Positions 1-10,065 of a stretch of 64,000 nucleotides of DNA are shown here, in pieces. Position 1 is the first letter of the stretch. Each line of letters starts with the position of its first letter. The notes beneath the pieces were generated by a model. The model made no database searches. It was given only the letters and a program-made list of their open reading frames with translations, and was not told the origin of the DNA. The position numbers and the translations under genes are program-made. Source of the stretch: Platycnemis pennipes (taxonomy: Eukaryota; Arthropoda; Insecta; Odonata; Platycnemididae); assembly GCA_933228895.1 (NCBI GenBank), contig OW121848.1, positions 138,712,615 to 138,776,614 of the forward strand, given 5' to 3'.

Positions 1-880
1 CGTGGAAGGCGTAAATCCGCGTTCTCCAGAGCCACAACGGTCAATGATGCTACGGCGAGGGCAATTCAAGTACATACATACATGCTTGTGGAGTGCCAGG
101 AAGCAATTAAACCTTCATATGAACTCACTGAGTCTTAAGTAAGCAGAGGCCTATTACTGTATCTCAAAAGAAGTTTACTAAATGTCGGGAAATGTTTGCA
201 ATTTGAATTGTTCGAATGCCAGGGGATGGGTCTTGCACATGCGCTGGACAATTAACGGTATCGTGGTCAATCACCTCCCCCGTTTCCATTTCCTTTGAGC
301 TAATGAATTAAACTCAATATTTTAATGTACTTAAATGTTAAATGGATTCGGTTGTGATTCCTGAATTGAACGGTGGACGACTTTTTTCCTTCAAGCGTAA
401 GCTACAGTAATACTGTGGGGACTCTCCAATTTCTTTGACTGATGCCTCCTTGTTTTGCAGGAATTTTCAGAACTATCACGTTACCTATCAGTTACTCGTT
501 CCTTCACCATTCGTTTATCATTTGTACTATCGTTATTTTGTTGTAACTTATCCCTACTCTTACAAGTTTTTTCCTTCCCTCCACTCTTTCTTCCCTTCAT
601 CATTGTTTCCAAACAGTTAACGCGTCTCGGAAAATGACCGATCATAAAAAATAACCTGCTTCCATGAGATCCATGTTCAGGAAACCAAGTGAGCCAGCGT
701 AAAAAATTAATCATATCTTAGAATGAAAATGAAAATAGTATTTTCTTCTTTCGGACATTCGTTTAAAGCATTCCACTGGTGCTATAGTTGTTTAAAGACA
801 CTCCAAGGATGAGGAAAGTATTGTGATTGTAAAATATTGTAAATTGTTACCAGTAGTCTATTTTGAAACTCTCTGGAAAC
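1..880. other. Unassigned sequence
   Basis: No gene, RNA or repeat is recognised. The open frames here (about 60-77 codons on both strands) overlap one another, are low-complexity Phe/Ser/Leu-rich and look like chance. Confidence 0.6.
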
Positions 881-966
881 TGTAATAAATATACTTCCAG
901 GGGATACCTACTTTGCTGGAATCTGTAATAAATATACTTCCAGGGGATACCTACTTTGCTGGAATC
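881..966. repeat. Exact tandem duplication, 2 x 43 bp
   Basis: Positions 881-923 and 924-966 are identical over 43 bp, each beginning TGTAATAAATATACTTCCAG. The lack of any mismatch means a very recent duplication, ongoing gene conversion, or an assembly artefact. No coding frame is involved. Confidence 0.95.
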
Positions 967-1912
967 TGTGGATGCATTGTTCTGTAACTCTCCTGTAAGA
1001 GCTCACTGCAGGGTTGAGGATGATAAATGGTCGTCAGCGGAAACAAGGAATCAAAACTAAAATTTGGTTCCGCCCAGTGGGTTAAAGTACGGGAAATGTG
1101 AATTATTGTTGAGGGTGGCATTCCCTCTAGACGTACGGGAAGGCAACTATCGGTTGTGAAGGTGTTACGGAACTCTCCTGTCGTGAGCCAAGCCGATGAT
1201 GAAATGAATCCATGTAACGCCGCCCTAAAAGGGTCCGTGATGAACAATTTGGATGCAGTCAAACATGCAACCTCTTTCTTTCTCTTTTTTTTTGAGGGTC
1301 GAGCATGTGACGCAAGGCGGAGAAAGTGACCAGCCTTCGGAGAGGCGAGGGAAAGAGAGAGAGAGAAAGGCTTAGATTGATAGCGAGGCAGCGTTATGTG
1401 ATTTTGCCGTGAAATTAGAAAAAAAGATGGCGGAAGTTGCCGTCTGAGGAAGGTGGAGATGGGAAAAGTTGGTCAATAGACAGGTAGGATTCCAGAAATT
1501 TTTTAAAAGCGCTCTCTTCGGTGTCATGGCGAGTTCCAATTCGCCAATTATGTACCTGGAACCAGCTAATGGAGTCCGAATTCGTTAGTCCTTGGTTTGC
1601 GGTCAGAATTCCTCCATTTCTTGCTTCCGTTAGCGACGGCATCATCGCGTGTGCTCTTTTGAGTTACCATTTCACCTTGTGAACAATAGTGCCAATAATT
1701 TTATACGAGATTTCTAACTGTTATCTCTGAATGTTTTTGAGTGCGAATTCAAAATTAAACTAGGTGGAAATATGGCGCGGGCTGAACAATTTTAATGGAC
1801 AAATCGCACAATCGGTATCAATGTTTGTATTGCCAGTTTTCATTTCCAGCTTTTAAATTTGGATTTCAGGCAGCCCATAACCTTAGGTAAATATTAAGAA
1901 AAGCAAATATTG
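967..1912. other. Unassigned sequence
   Basis: Nothing recognisable apart from a short GA-rich run near 1355-1368. The minus-strand frames at 951-1262 and 1415-1645 have no motif I recognise. Confidence 0.55.
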
Positions 1913-1975
1913 GGGCGGAATTTGAACCAGGGACTTCTGCGCAGGGGCGTTACACACCTGACTAGAGTTGCAGAT
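1913..1975 (-). mobile_element. tRNA-like SINE head
   Basis: Read on the minus strand, this has a good Pol III B box (GGTTCAAATTCC, about 1916-1927) preceded by a tRNA-length stretch that does not fold into a full cloverleaf. This is typical of an old tRNA-derived SINE. No body related to the main SINE family is evident, so it may be another family or a tRNA pseudogene. Confidence 0.5.
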
Positions 1976-2094
1976 TTTTCATCACCGTAGATACTCTTTT
2001 AATTCAACCAATATTCAGGTTGGCACCTGCGGTGGGAACTAAACAAGGCTAATTCCTGAAGCCAAAATTAACGCGAGCCCAGAAGTGTTTGGTC

Positions 2095-2300
2095 ATCATC
2101 ATAAACCATCAATCCTCAGATTGGTTTGACGCAGCTCTCCACTGAGTTCTTCTATCGGCTAATCTCTTCATATTTACGTATTTCTTCTCTTTCACATACT
2201 TCATCACTTGTTCCATATATCTCGCACGAGGCCTTCCTTTGCCATTCTTCCCTTCCACTTGTCCCTCGACGATTGTCTTCATCAAGTGTTTTTCATGCCT
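2095..2300 (-). mobile_element. RTE-like LINE 3' fragment (subfamily 2)
   Basis: Minus-strand coding gives the C-terminal segment seen in all copies of this family, with the motifs MKTIVEGQVEGKNGKGRPRA, MKRLADRR and QWRAASNQS, then a short tail ending in ATGATGATG. It is truncated at its 5' side (near 2300, possibly further). The EKKYVNMKRLADRRTQW variant is shared with the copy at 24715-25131 and differs from the RSYVDMKRLADRRIQW variant elsewhere, which defines two subfamilies. Confidence 0.85.
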
Positions 2301-2576
2301 ATAAAAGTATTCAAGATGTCTTACACTGATTCTGTGCCCCTGCTTAGGATTAAGCAAATTGACTTACGAGCGAAATAAAGCGCTACGCGCACGAAATGAA
2401 GAAAGCGTGGTCATTCATTGTTTTGAATTTTACATGCACACCTCAAGTCAAGAATGAGTCGACCACGAGAAGCGGTTACAGCAAGTGATCCCTTTCGGCA
2501 GCAACTCGTCCGCCGGTATTTCCGCCGCGTAGGGCATGAGTCCCTGCCACGAGCCGGTCTCGCGCGATAACTGCCG

Positions 2577-3107
2577 CTAAAGACAGATGAGTGCATCATT
2601 GTTTTCAGGCGCACCACATTTTGTCGCCGGATAAGGATCTGTTTTTTGGCCTTGATCGATATAGAACTTTCCCTTTTCTTCTCCGGTGAGAGAATTTCGG
2701 AACTCGGTCGAAATGGAGGGGGAAATTTTTGCCTCGCTAATCTTTTTGGAAAGTCTCCTTTTACGCCGGGATGCTTCGACTACTTCGCACCTGCGCTCCG
2801 CCAAGTGTCGCGTGATCTCGTCTCCGTTTTCGTGCTCGTTACTTTCCCCCCCTGCCCCCATCGGCACGTCTCCTTCCGCGTCCTCTCCCCCGCTCGACCC
2901 CATAACCCTACTCTTACTCGAACTGTGATGGAACTGCGGAGCCCTCCTTTTTTTTGGAGAGGCGTCGTAACAAAATCCGCAACTCCTACGCTTGATCCCG
3001 TGTCTGGAGTTGTTTATCCACTGGTCTAACGCTGCGAATCCATGGGAATTTGTGACGGTTTGAATTCTCACTGATGAGAATACGGCATTACAACGAGGAC
3101 AATGCAT
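2577..3107 (-). CDS. Unidentified 176-codon open frame with two CxxC pairs
   Basis: This is one of the longest open frames outside repeats and lies in a GC-rich block (about 2480-3060). The predicted N-terminus carries CPRC at residues 3-6 and CGFC near residue 43, a spacing that could suit a zinc ribbon. It is followed by a basic stretch (SPKKRR), an acidic Gly/Glu-rich segment near residues 73-95 and a Lys/Arg-rich segment. No family is recognised. No poly-A signal, splice sites or promoter were confirmed, and overlapping frames exist on the plus strand. It may be an exon fragment, but a chance frame in GC-rich DNA is equally possible. Confidence 0.25.
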   Translation of the reverse strand: MHCPRCNAVFSSVRIQTVTNSHGFAALDQWINNSRHGIKRRSCGFCYDASPKKRRAPQFHHSSSKSRVMGSSGGEDAEGDVPMGAGGESNEHENGDEITRHLAERRCEVVEASRRKRRLSKKISEAKISPSISTEFRNSLTGEEKGKFYIDQGQKTDPYPATKCGAPENNDALICL

Positions 3108-5094
3108 GGCTGTTGACCGTATTACTACGGCAACGGTCGGCGTGTTTACTCTCGTGGGATTAAAAAGAGTAATGAGTATAAGTATTATAAGTTTAAGGAA
3201 ATCGTGTTTTTTTCTATTTTTCGGTTTTTATGGCCTCCAGGAACATTATAATGCCTTGAAAAAAATCCTCATAGCCAAACTTGAACTGACATTCACGATA
3301 TTTTAAAAGCCTTCTTTCACTTATTCGCATACTTATTAGGGGAAGTGACCGACAGCTAAATTCATTTGGCATAAACCATACATTTGTATCCCTGTTATCC
3401 AACAGCAGTAGGTTCTGTATAGAGCGTATCCATGGACACTAATGAGCTCAATTCGTAACTCAACCATTTTAAGCGATGAAATAGAGAAAGCATGGCCCAC
3501 CCACCTACTTAAATAATTTCCGGAATTGCAACAGAAGTTGATTGCCATACAATCATTTGGGTTGGTATAGCCAGGGCGGAATGGAAAACGAAGGCTGGAT
3601 ACCGAGGAGTTGGAAGTAGGCTAGAAGTAGGTATATTCATACTAAGAGTGTAACTGGCGTTCAGTTAGATTCCCGGATTAGAGGATAGGCCGCTGGGGAA
3701 ACACGAACATGCCTGTAGATTGATGCCCATGGAATAAAACCACTAACATTGATAATACCCTCTCCGAAAACTTCGAAAAACGTAAGACCCATGCGCTATT
3801 TTTATCTCCACTAAGCGATATCTAAATAGATATTATTCTAAAGAGAGATAATAGGCCGTGAAAACTTTTTTTATTTTAGATGATGAAAATTTCAGTATTT
3901 CTTTACCCGCCATACGTGCTTTCTCCACTTATGTTTATTTATACCAGCGAACTCAGACAAGAGGTTAGATGATTGGCCTCGCTAGCGGGATATTTTCGCT
4001 ATCAAATCGGTCATGTGTATTTACATCCACAGGGTAGGTACCCATCAGGCTACCTCGAGGGAGTATGAAGGTGACGATGTTGGGTTTTTGAAGCCTCCGT
4101 TCGAAAATTCTTCCAAACGGTGTCCGTGTTGTCTCCATAATGCGCCTGCGGTCTAGGATTCATCGGACACTCAAGAACCAAAAGTTATGCGGCACACTGC
4201 GTGAAACAGTTGACTCTCGGCAAAAGGGAAAGGTTTTGAGAAAACGGGACGTATGTAGCAGTATGTAGCATACGTAGTAGATTACTCCTACACTCTAAGT
4301 CATTTGATAAACCGATGGTAAATCCTTAATTAAAAAACGTTGACGCTTTTCCTTTACCTGTAGTTAAAGTGTATAAACTTGAATGGGCACGTGTGACGTA
4401 ATTCTGGGTTTTAGGGACTCTTGCACTTGTTGACCAGGCGTGACACTTCGGAAGGAGGGCCTAAAGGACCTAAAAACTTATTACGTAAGGTGTGGACAAC
4501 CCTTTTTCACGCATCGTTAACTTCGGAAGGGTGCGTGATTCAGTGAGCCGCTAAGTGGGAAACGAAATAGGAACAGAGAGTGTCGGGAGTTGAGTGCGTC
4601 GTCGAGAGCTTTTCCTTTTCTTTCCCCTCCAGTCCGCCTGTCGCACTTTCTCTGTGCAAACAAGGACCAGGGATACAGTTAATGTCGTCACAGTTAAGAG
4701 GCCGGACGGGATTTGCTTTTCGCACCGTTTTCGCTCCGCAATTAGCACTTAATGAGCACTCTCTCGAGTGGTAAGATTCGGAAATGGAGCCGGCGGTGTA
4801 TTTTATTTTTTCACCAAAAATCCTTCTCGTTTTTTCTCGGTTGGAGAAGAAGACTTTTGCTGTGTTTTAAGGGAGAGAAAATGTTTAAAGAAACTATTAT
4901 CATTGATCTGAAAGCCTGTATATTTGGTCAGAGATGTGTTCCCTGAAGAAAGTGTTAGTAAATATTTCCAACCGACTGAGGATCTATTTCGGAAAAAATC
5001 ACAATTTGTGTACTCTTCACTTGCTGAGCTTTGCCGTCGTTCAGATGCAAGGTCAGTGAAGTGACTCCAAGGATTACGTCTTCATTTAAGCCGT
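3108..5094. other. Unassigned sequence
   Basis: No gene or repeat is recognised. The frames near 4540-4774 overlap on both strands and show no domain. Confidence 0.55.
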
Positions 5095-5160
5095 CTGTTG
5101 CGTCTACATTATACCCTAAAAGCCACCGCAAGAGGGTATAGCAGGGGGTGAACCATCGCC
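5095..5160 (-). mobile_element. Solo 3' tail of the CR1-like LINE
   Basis: The minus strand matches the 3' end of the LINE at 5520-7210: a GGGTGAA-type block, a CTTGC/GGTGGC-type block and a terminal run ending in ATGTAGACG. No coding remains. Similar minus-strand tails lie at 33158-33215, 37768-38150, 49651-49720 and 59721-59790. Confidence 0.6.
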
Positions 5161-5340
5161 AGACATGCTGAAAATCGAGAATTCATATTCCATGTTATTA
5201 TTACATTACGGGTTCTTTTGTTCATTTGTTTTGTTACGACTCCTTTCTTCGTCTCTCATCGTCATTAATAATATTCCGCGCTGATATCGTATCGTATAGC
5301 CTAGGCGTAGTCTTAAGATGAAAACGGCATTCATGTCTGT

Positions 5341-5402
5341 GGCGGGATTCAAACACATCATTTGGATTGTTTGATCGGTGTATTACCGATCTGACATCAT
5401 AA
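5341..5402 (-). mobile_element. tRNA-like SINE head
   Basis: On the minus strand there is a CAGATCGGTAATAC segment in the A-box position and a TGTTTGAATCC B box (5345-5355), followed by CGCC. The same head type occurs at 26672-26736 and 52750-52808, so this is a repeated tRNA-derived unit and not a functional tRNA. It abuts the 3' end of the next RTE-like fragment. Confidence 0.55.
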
Positions 5403-5517
5403 TCAGCGGTCAACGATCCTAGGTTTATTTTGCAGCCCTCCACTCAATTCTTCTATCGGCCAACCTCTTCACATTAACTAAATTCGTCTCTTTCACATCC
5501 TTCACAACCTGTACCAT
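5403..5517 (-). mobile_element. RTE-like LINE 3' fragment
   Basis: This short 5'-truncated copy encodes, on the minus strand, remnants of the KDVKE...VKRLADRRIEWRA C-terminus followed by the conserved CCTAGGATCGTTGACCGC tail. It is cut off at about 5517, directly beside the CR1-like LINE. Confidence 0.8.
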
Positions 5518-5519
5518 TT

Positions 5520-7210
5520 CCGCCGAACACTTTCATTGAACAAATGCCCGAAATAAAAATTTCATGCCGCGGAATAGAGCAGCAGTTAAAAATAATTTGT
5601 ATAAACAAATCACTGGGTCACGATCAAATTCCGTCCAGATTATATAAAACATTAGCTTCTGAAATAGCCACCCATCTTAAAATAATATTCAATAAAACAC
5701 TAAAGAGCCACACAGTACCCAAGGATTGGAAAGTAGCTAACATTACACCTATTTTTAAAAGCGGTTATAGGTAAGAACCGAGTGACTACAGACCCATCTC
5801 ACTCACGTCAATCTCTTGTAAGATGTTTGAGCACATTGTAGTCAGTTCGATCATGGGGCATTTGGATAGTCAGGGATTGATCATAAACAGCCAACGTGAG
5901 TTCCGGAAAGGTAGGTCATGCGAGACACAATTAGCTTTATTCGTACACGATATTTTAGTCTACGTCGAAAACAGTACTGAAATTGATGCGATATTTTTAG
6001 ATTTTAAAAAGGCATTCGATAAAGTTCCTCATGATAAATTAATTTTGAAGTTAGAGAGTTTTGGTATAAATAAAGGCGTTTTATGTTGGGTAAAAGAATT
6101 CTTAAGTGGGCGAGAGCAGAGGGTTGTCGAGGATGGTATCATGTCGGACACAATCAAAGTCATATCGAGAGTTCAACAGGGTAGTGTAATAGGCCCGCTT
6201 TCATTTATTTTAGGTATAAACGATTTGAGTACCGTAGTTAATACTAAGCTTAGACTTTTTGCAGACGATGCCGTAGTGTACAGGGGTATATGAAAAAAAG
6301 AAGACAGGGGATCGCTTAGTAAGGATTCAGATACAATTCACGAGTGGTGCGTCAAATTGCAGTTATAGCGTAACCTAAAAAAGTGTGTAGCTATTAATTT
6401 TTGGAGGAGGAATAATTCGATAGAGCGATCCTATAATATTAGTAGCACAAAAATCAAGAGCGTTGAAACCATAAGGTATTTAGGTGTAACAATCACTAAA
6501 TATTTATGGTGGAGAAGACACATAAGGGAAATATGCGGCTGAGCGAAGAGAAAGGTAGGATTTATAAAAAGAGTACTTGGGAAATGTGATGAGAAGACAT
6601 AAGAGCGACGTTACTTTTCACTAGTTAGGCACCACCTTGAGTATGTAGCCAGCGTATGGGATCCGAATGAATTAGGTTTGATTAGAGAACTAGACAGTGT
6701 GCAGCGTAGAGCAACTAGGTTCGTTAAAAGGTGTTACGATAGGTTGAGTAGTGTATCAGAATTAATACAAAAATTATGGTGGGAATGATTATCAGAGCGT
6801 AGGTTAAAGTACAGATTAAATCTCTTACAGAAATTTCTATCGGATAGCTTTAATGAAGATGTTAGGCATATATTTAAAACATCAGCGTATTATTCTAGAT
6901 TCCACCAGGCAAATAAGATTAGTGAGATAGATTGTCGTACTTATATATTCAAAATGTCATTTTTCCCCCGTACTATAAAAGAACAGAATAGGCAGCATAG
7001 GAAAGGGATAGGTAGGGGAAATATTTTAGAGTAGTCTGTAGTGCATGATGCTTGTATTACCCCTTAAATATTATAGATACTAACAATCAAGTTGCATGAG
7101 ACAATATAGTTGCTAGTTTGCATGTTAGTAGTGCTTGCTTGGTGATCTTCACCCCCTACCACACACCCTCGCGGTGACTTGCAGGGTATCGCGTAAATGT
7201 AGATGTAGAA
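5520..7210 (+). mobile_element. CR1/jockey-like LINE, 5'-truncated, decayed RT
   Basis: One plus-strand frame from about 5523 to the stop at 7032-7034 (about 500 codons) encodes the reverse transcriptase and C-terminus of a non-LTR retrotransposon. Visible motifs are DYRPISL, FRKGRSCETQLA, motif A (FLDFKKAFDKVPHD), a motif-B variant (VQQGSVIGPL for the usual PQGSVLGPL) and motif C (FADDAVVY). A late LEYVASVWDP segment, an RA-TRF segment and FKMSFFPRTIKE follow. The frame has premature stops at 5772, 6291, 6366, 6540, 6600 and 6786 but no frameshift, so it died by point substitution. The endonuclease domain is absent. The element ends in a 3' UTR with repeated ATGTAGATGTAG near 7195-7209. CR1/L2/jockey grouping is inferred from motif wording. 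Confidence 0.9.
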
Positions 7211-7244
7211 ATACCATATATTTCATTTATGGTATTTCTACATC
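7202..7244. repeat. 17-bp hairpin at a LINE junction
   Basis: Arms 7202-7218 and 7228-7244 are perfect reverse complements with a 9-nt loop. The left arm starts in the terminal GATGTAGA repeats of the CR1-like LINE. The right arm touches the start of an RTE-like fragment. Confidence 0.9.
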
Positions 7245-7745
7245 AACAGGCCTGCCTTTCCCATTCTCTCCGTTCACTTTTCCTTCGACGATTGTCTTTA
7301 CTAGGCCATCGTGTATTAAGATATGGCAGATTAAGTTGACCAGTCTTCTTTTTAAAGTTTTCAGCAGACTTCTCTTTTCTCCCACTCTTCTCAAGTCCTC
7401 TTCGTTTCTCACTCGGTCGATCCATTTAATCTTCCACATTCTTCTGTAGCACGACGTTTTGAATGCTTCCACCCTTTTCTTCTCCGCTGCTGTCATCTTC
7501 CATGCCTCACTTCCCTAAAGAAACATGCTCCAGATGTACGTCCTGATGAATTGTTTCCTTACTTCTACGCTTGTATTTCAAGCTGTAAGTAGGATTTCCT
7601 TTTGATAGAATGCCCTCTTTTCCTGAGCTATTCTGCTGGCTATTTCTTTCTTGCTTCGTCCATCCTTGGTTACTCGGCTTACCAGGTAACAGAACTCTTT
7701 TCCACTTCCAGTGTCTGTTTTCCTAGGTCAGGCATCACCTGCTGA
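7245..7745 (-). mobile_element. RTE-like LINE fragment lacking its 3' tail
   Basis: The minus strand encodes MTAAEKKRVEAF, YRRMWKIKWIDRV, EDLRRVGEKRSLLKTLKRR and HDGLVKTIVEGKVNGENGKG, then stops abruptly at about 7245 without the usual C-terminus and ATG-repeat tail. Upstream coding (toward 7745) continues into the CYLGSRVT region. Losing the 3' end is unusual for a LINE copy and suggests a deletion or rearrangement at the hairpin junction. Confidence 0.85.
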
Positions 7746-8728
7746 AAACCAAACATTTACAGACAATCATGTTTGGCGGTTTTACGTTTAAGTGTCGTGA
7801 TCCATAGATGTTTTGCTATGCATACACATAAAAGTATGCAGTTGAAATTACGGTTTTCTTAGCTACTCAAAGTGATTTAATCTCTCCTAATTATGTGTGT
7901 GTGTGTGTATTGTATGTCTATTCATATCAGGCAATGAGATACATATGATTCCCATGGCCAAATATAAGACGCATATTTTTTAGAGGTTGGTATTTATTGC
8001 TTCTCGTTACATTTTTAATCATTTGAATATGACCTCGCTTCGAAGATAAACTATATCTTTTTGTTTTCTAGTTAGGATTTTGTCTAGTTATGGCGTAATA
8101 AGCGTTATGCAAATTTTTGCCTTGAGGGCCATTTTCTTAGTGAGTAAATTTATTGCAGGCGTAGAAAAAGGGCAGCGTATGGATTGATACAGAAAATATT
8201 ACATTTCCAGCTCTGGTCGTACATTTATGGAGATAAATATTTTATTAAGCCTATGGCATAATAATTAATAAGTTTGGTTTTATTTCATTAGGTGTTTTGT
8301 AAAATTCCTTGAGCCTTCTATGTTCTCCTAAAATATATTTTGATGTCGCATCGGTGGAAATTATTATAGCTAATCAGATATTCTTAATGGTATCCTTAAT
8401 ATATGGTTACTGTTAAAAAAATTAAAAAATAGTGCCTTAAATTAGTGGGTTGCGGTACATTTCTAAGTGAACTGAATGGAAAGTTTTAATATCGGTACTG
8501 CCTGCATGAGAAAAATTTTAAAAATATTCTTTTCATTGCGGTAATATTTATGACATGCATTTGAACCCTGTCGTTGCAGTAACTTTCTCTCCCGTCCACA
8601 AGATCGACTCCTCGGTAACCATTCATGTATTATCAAAGTGGATGAGTAACGGCGACACATCAATCCCCGGGATTTATTTCGGTTAGCAACATGAAGGCAT
8701 TGACTTCGTAAATATTTACTTTCTTAAC
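7746..8728. other. Unassigned AT-rich sequence
   Basis: Nothing is recognised except a short TG microsatellite near 7892-7908. Confidence 0.6.
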
Positions 8729-9122
8729 TTAGAGCCATATTCATAATCTCCACTAAAGTCTCCACTTACTTCGCTTCTACTGCTTACGTCCTAAAACCCC
8801 TACAACGAGACAAAATGATGCCAAGATTCTACCTGCAAAGGTGGCATTTCTTCTCAGCGTGACGCTTAGAACTGAGTTGATGTTCTTAATACCGCCCAGA
8901 ATCTCAACTTAAGTGTCACTGATACTGCTTGTGTCATAAAATCCCTATTACGAGTTCAAGAGGATATACAGATTCTCATCGTTATGATTCGAAGTGGTGT
9001 ACAGCTTGGTAATACGAACTTTGCAGGATGAATGAGCACACCAATTCGACTCGTAGTGTATATATTTTAGGGCGTAATCATTGGAAGCGAGACTGCAGTT
9101 GAGATTGTGAATATGGCCCTTA
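8729..9122. mobile_element. PIF/Harbinger-type MITE with TTA target duplication
   Basis: A 388-bp non-coding element (8732-9119) begins GAGCCATATTCATAATCTC and ends with the inverse of GGGCCATATTCACAATCTC. It is flanked by TTA at 8729-8731 and 9120-9122. The inverted similarity extends about 90 bp inward, including a TTACGYCCTAAAA block near both ends. A diverged direct repeat is also present inside (near 8777 and 8927). A three-base TWA duplication with GGGCC-type ends is characteristic of PIF/Harbinger elements. No transposase is present, so it is non-autonomous. Confidence 0.8.
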
Positions 9123-9984
9123 AGAGTGGCGCTGTGCTCAACCCCTGGGTTTGGTTAGATCCTTCCCGTTAATTTGACTGGCTGCTGTACATATTGGGGG
9201 GAAGACGATGGGGCGGACAAAACCTTAAAAATACATTTTCTACCGCCGGAAAGTGTGTTTCATGCCGTCTCGACTGTCTCCCGTCGTATCCGTCGTCAAG
9301 TGGTCGGTGGTCGATTTTTTACGAGCTTTCTAACGACCGTAGTCCAGCATTGTCATCTATCCGGATCTGTGCCCATACCTTCGGGCGGATGCAGGTTAGC
9401 TAAGAGTTAAAATCGATCTTCATAGAATGATTCAGAGCTGTTATCCAATAAGCTGGCTCTTCACTGGCCCTGTTGGAAATCATAGGGCGCGATACCTTAT
9501 TTCCGAATGAATGTACTGCAGGGCCGACCGTTGCTACCTCAGGCATGGAAGTTGTGTTTGTCTTAGGTTTTTAAGAATATAGGTCAAATGGCGCTAGATA
9601 ACCTGAGCCGTTGGTGATAATAAGAACCAATTCTTCAATATGTTGAGTGAGTTTAAAAGGCACTTACTGCTGCAAGCACAATACTTTAACAGAAGTCGTC
9701 TTAATGAGTAGCGACTCCGTTTTCTACTAACAACATGCTGTCTTGGTCGTTGTGAAGGAGTTCTCTGGAGAAATTTTGGCGATATGCAAAATATCCTCAC
9801 AGCCATGAGGTTCAGGATCGATTCCATCAAGGAGACACTACTAAGAAGGTTTGATGACAGTCCTTCTTACTCTATCGTTTTAATTCCTTCATCCCTCTTT
9901 TTTCTTTTAATAGTCTTAATCTCCTTTATCAATTATCCCTTTTCATGCTCATAGGGCATTCCTCTTACGCGTGAATATAACGAA
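9123..9984. other. Unassigned sequence
   Basis: No repeat family or domain is recognised. Overlapping short frames at 9174-9410 lack motifs. Confidence 0.55.
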
Positions 9985-10065
9985 GCCGTGGTAGCTCCTT
10001 GGGTAAAGCGCAGGATAGTTGACCGGAGGTCTCGTATTCAAATCCGTTAGGGTTCCCTTTGAGCA
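9985..10065 (+). mobile_element. tRNA-derived SINE head
   Basis: An A-box-like TGGTAGCTCCTTGGGTAAAG near 9989-10008 and a B box GTATTCAAATCC at 10034-10045 sit at tRNA spacing, but the acceptor ends do not pair. Downstream sequence to about 10200 does not resemble the body of the main SINE family, so this is probably a second SINE family. Confidence 0.6.
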
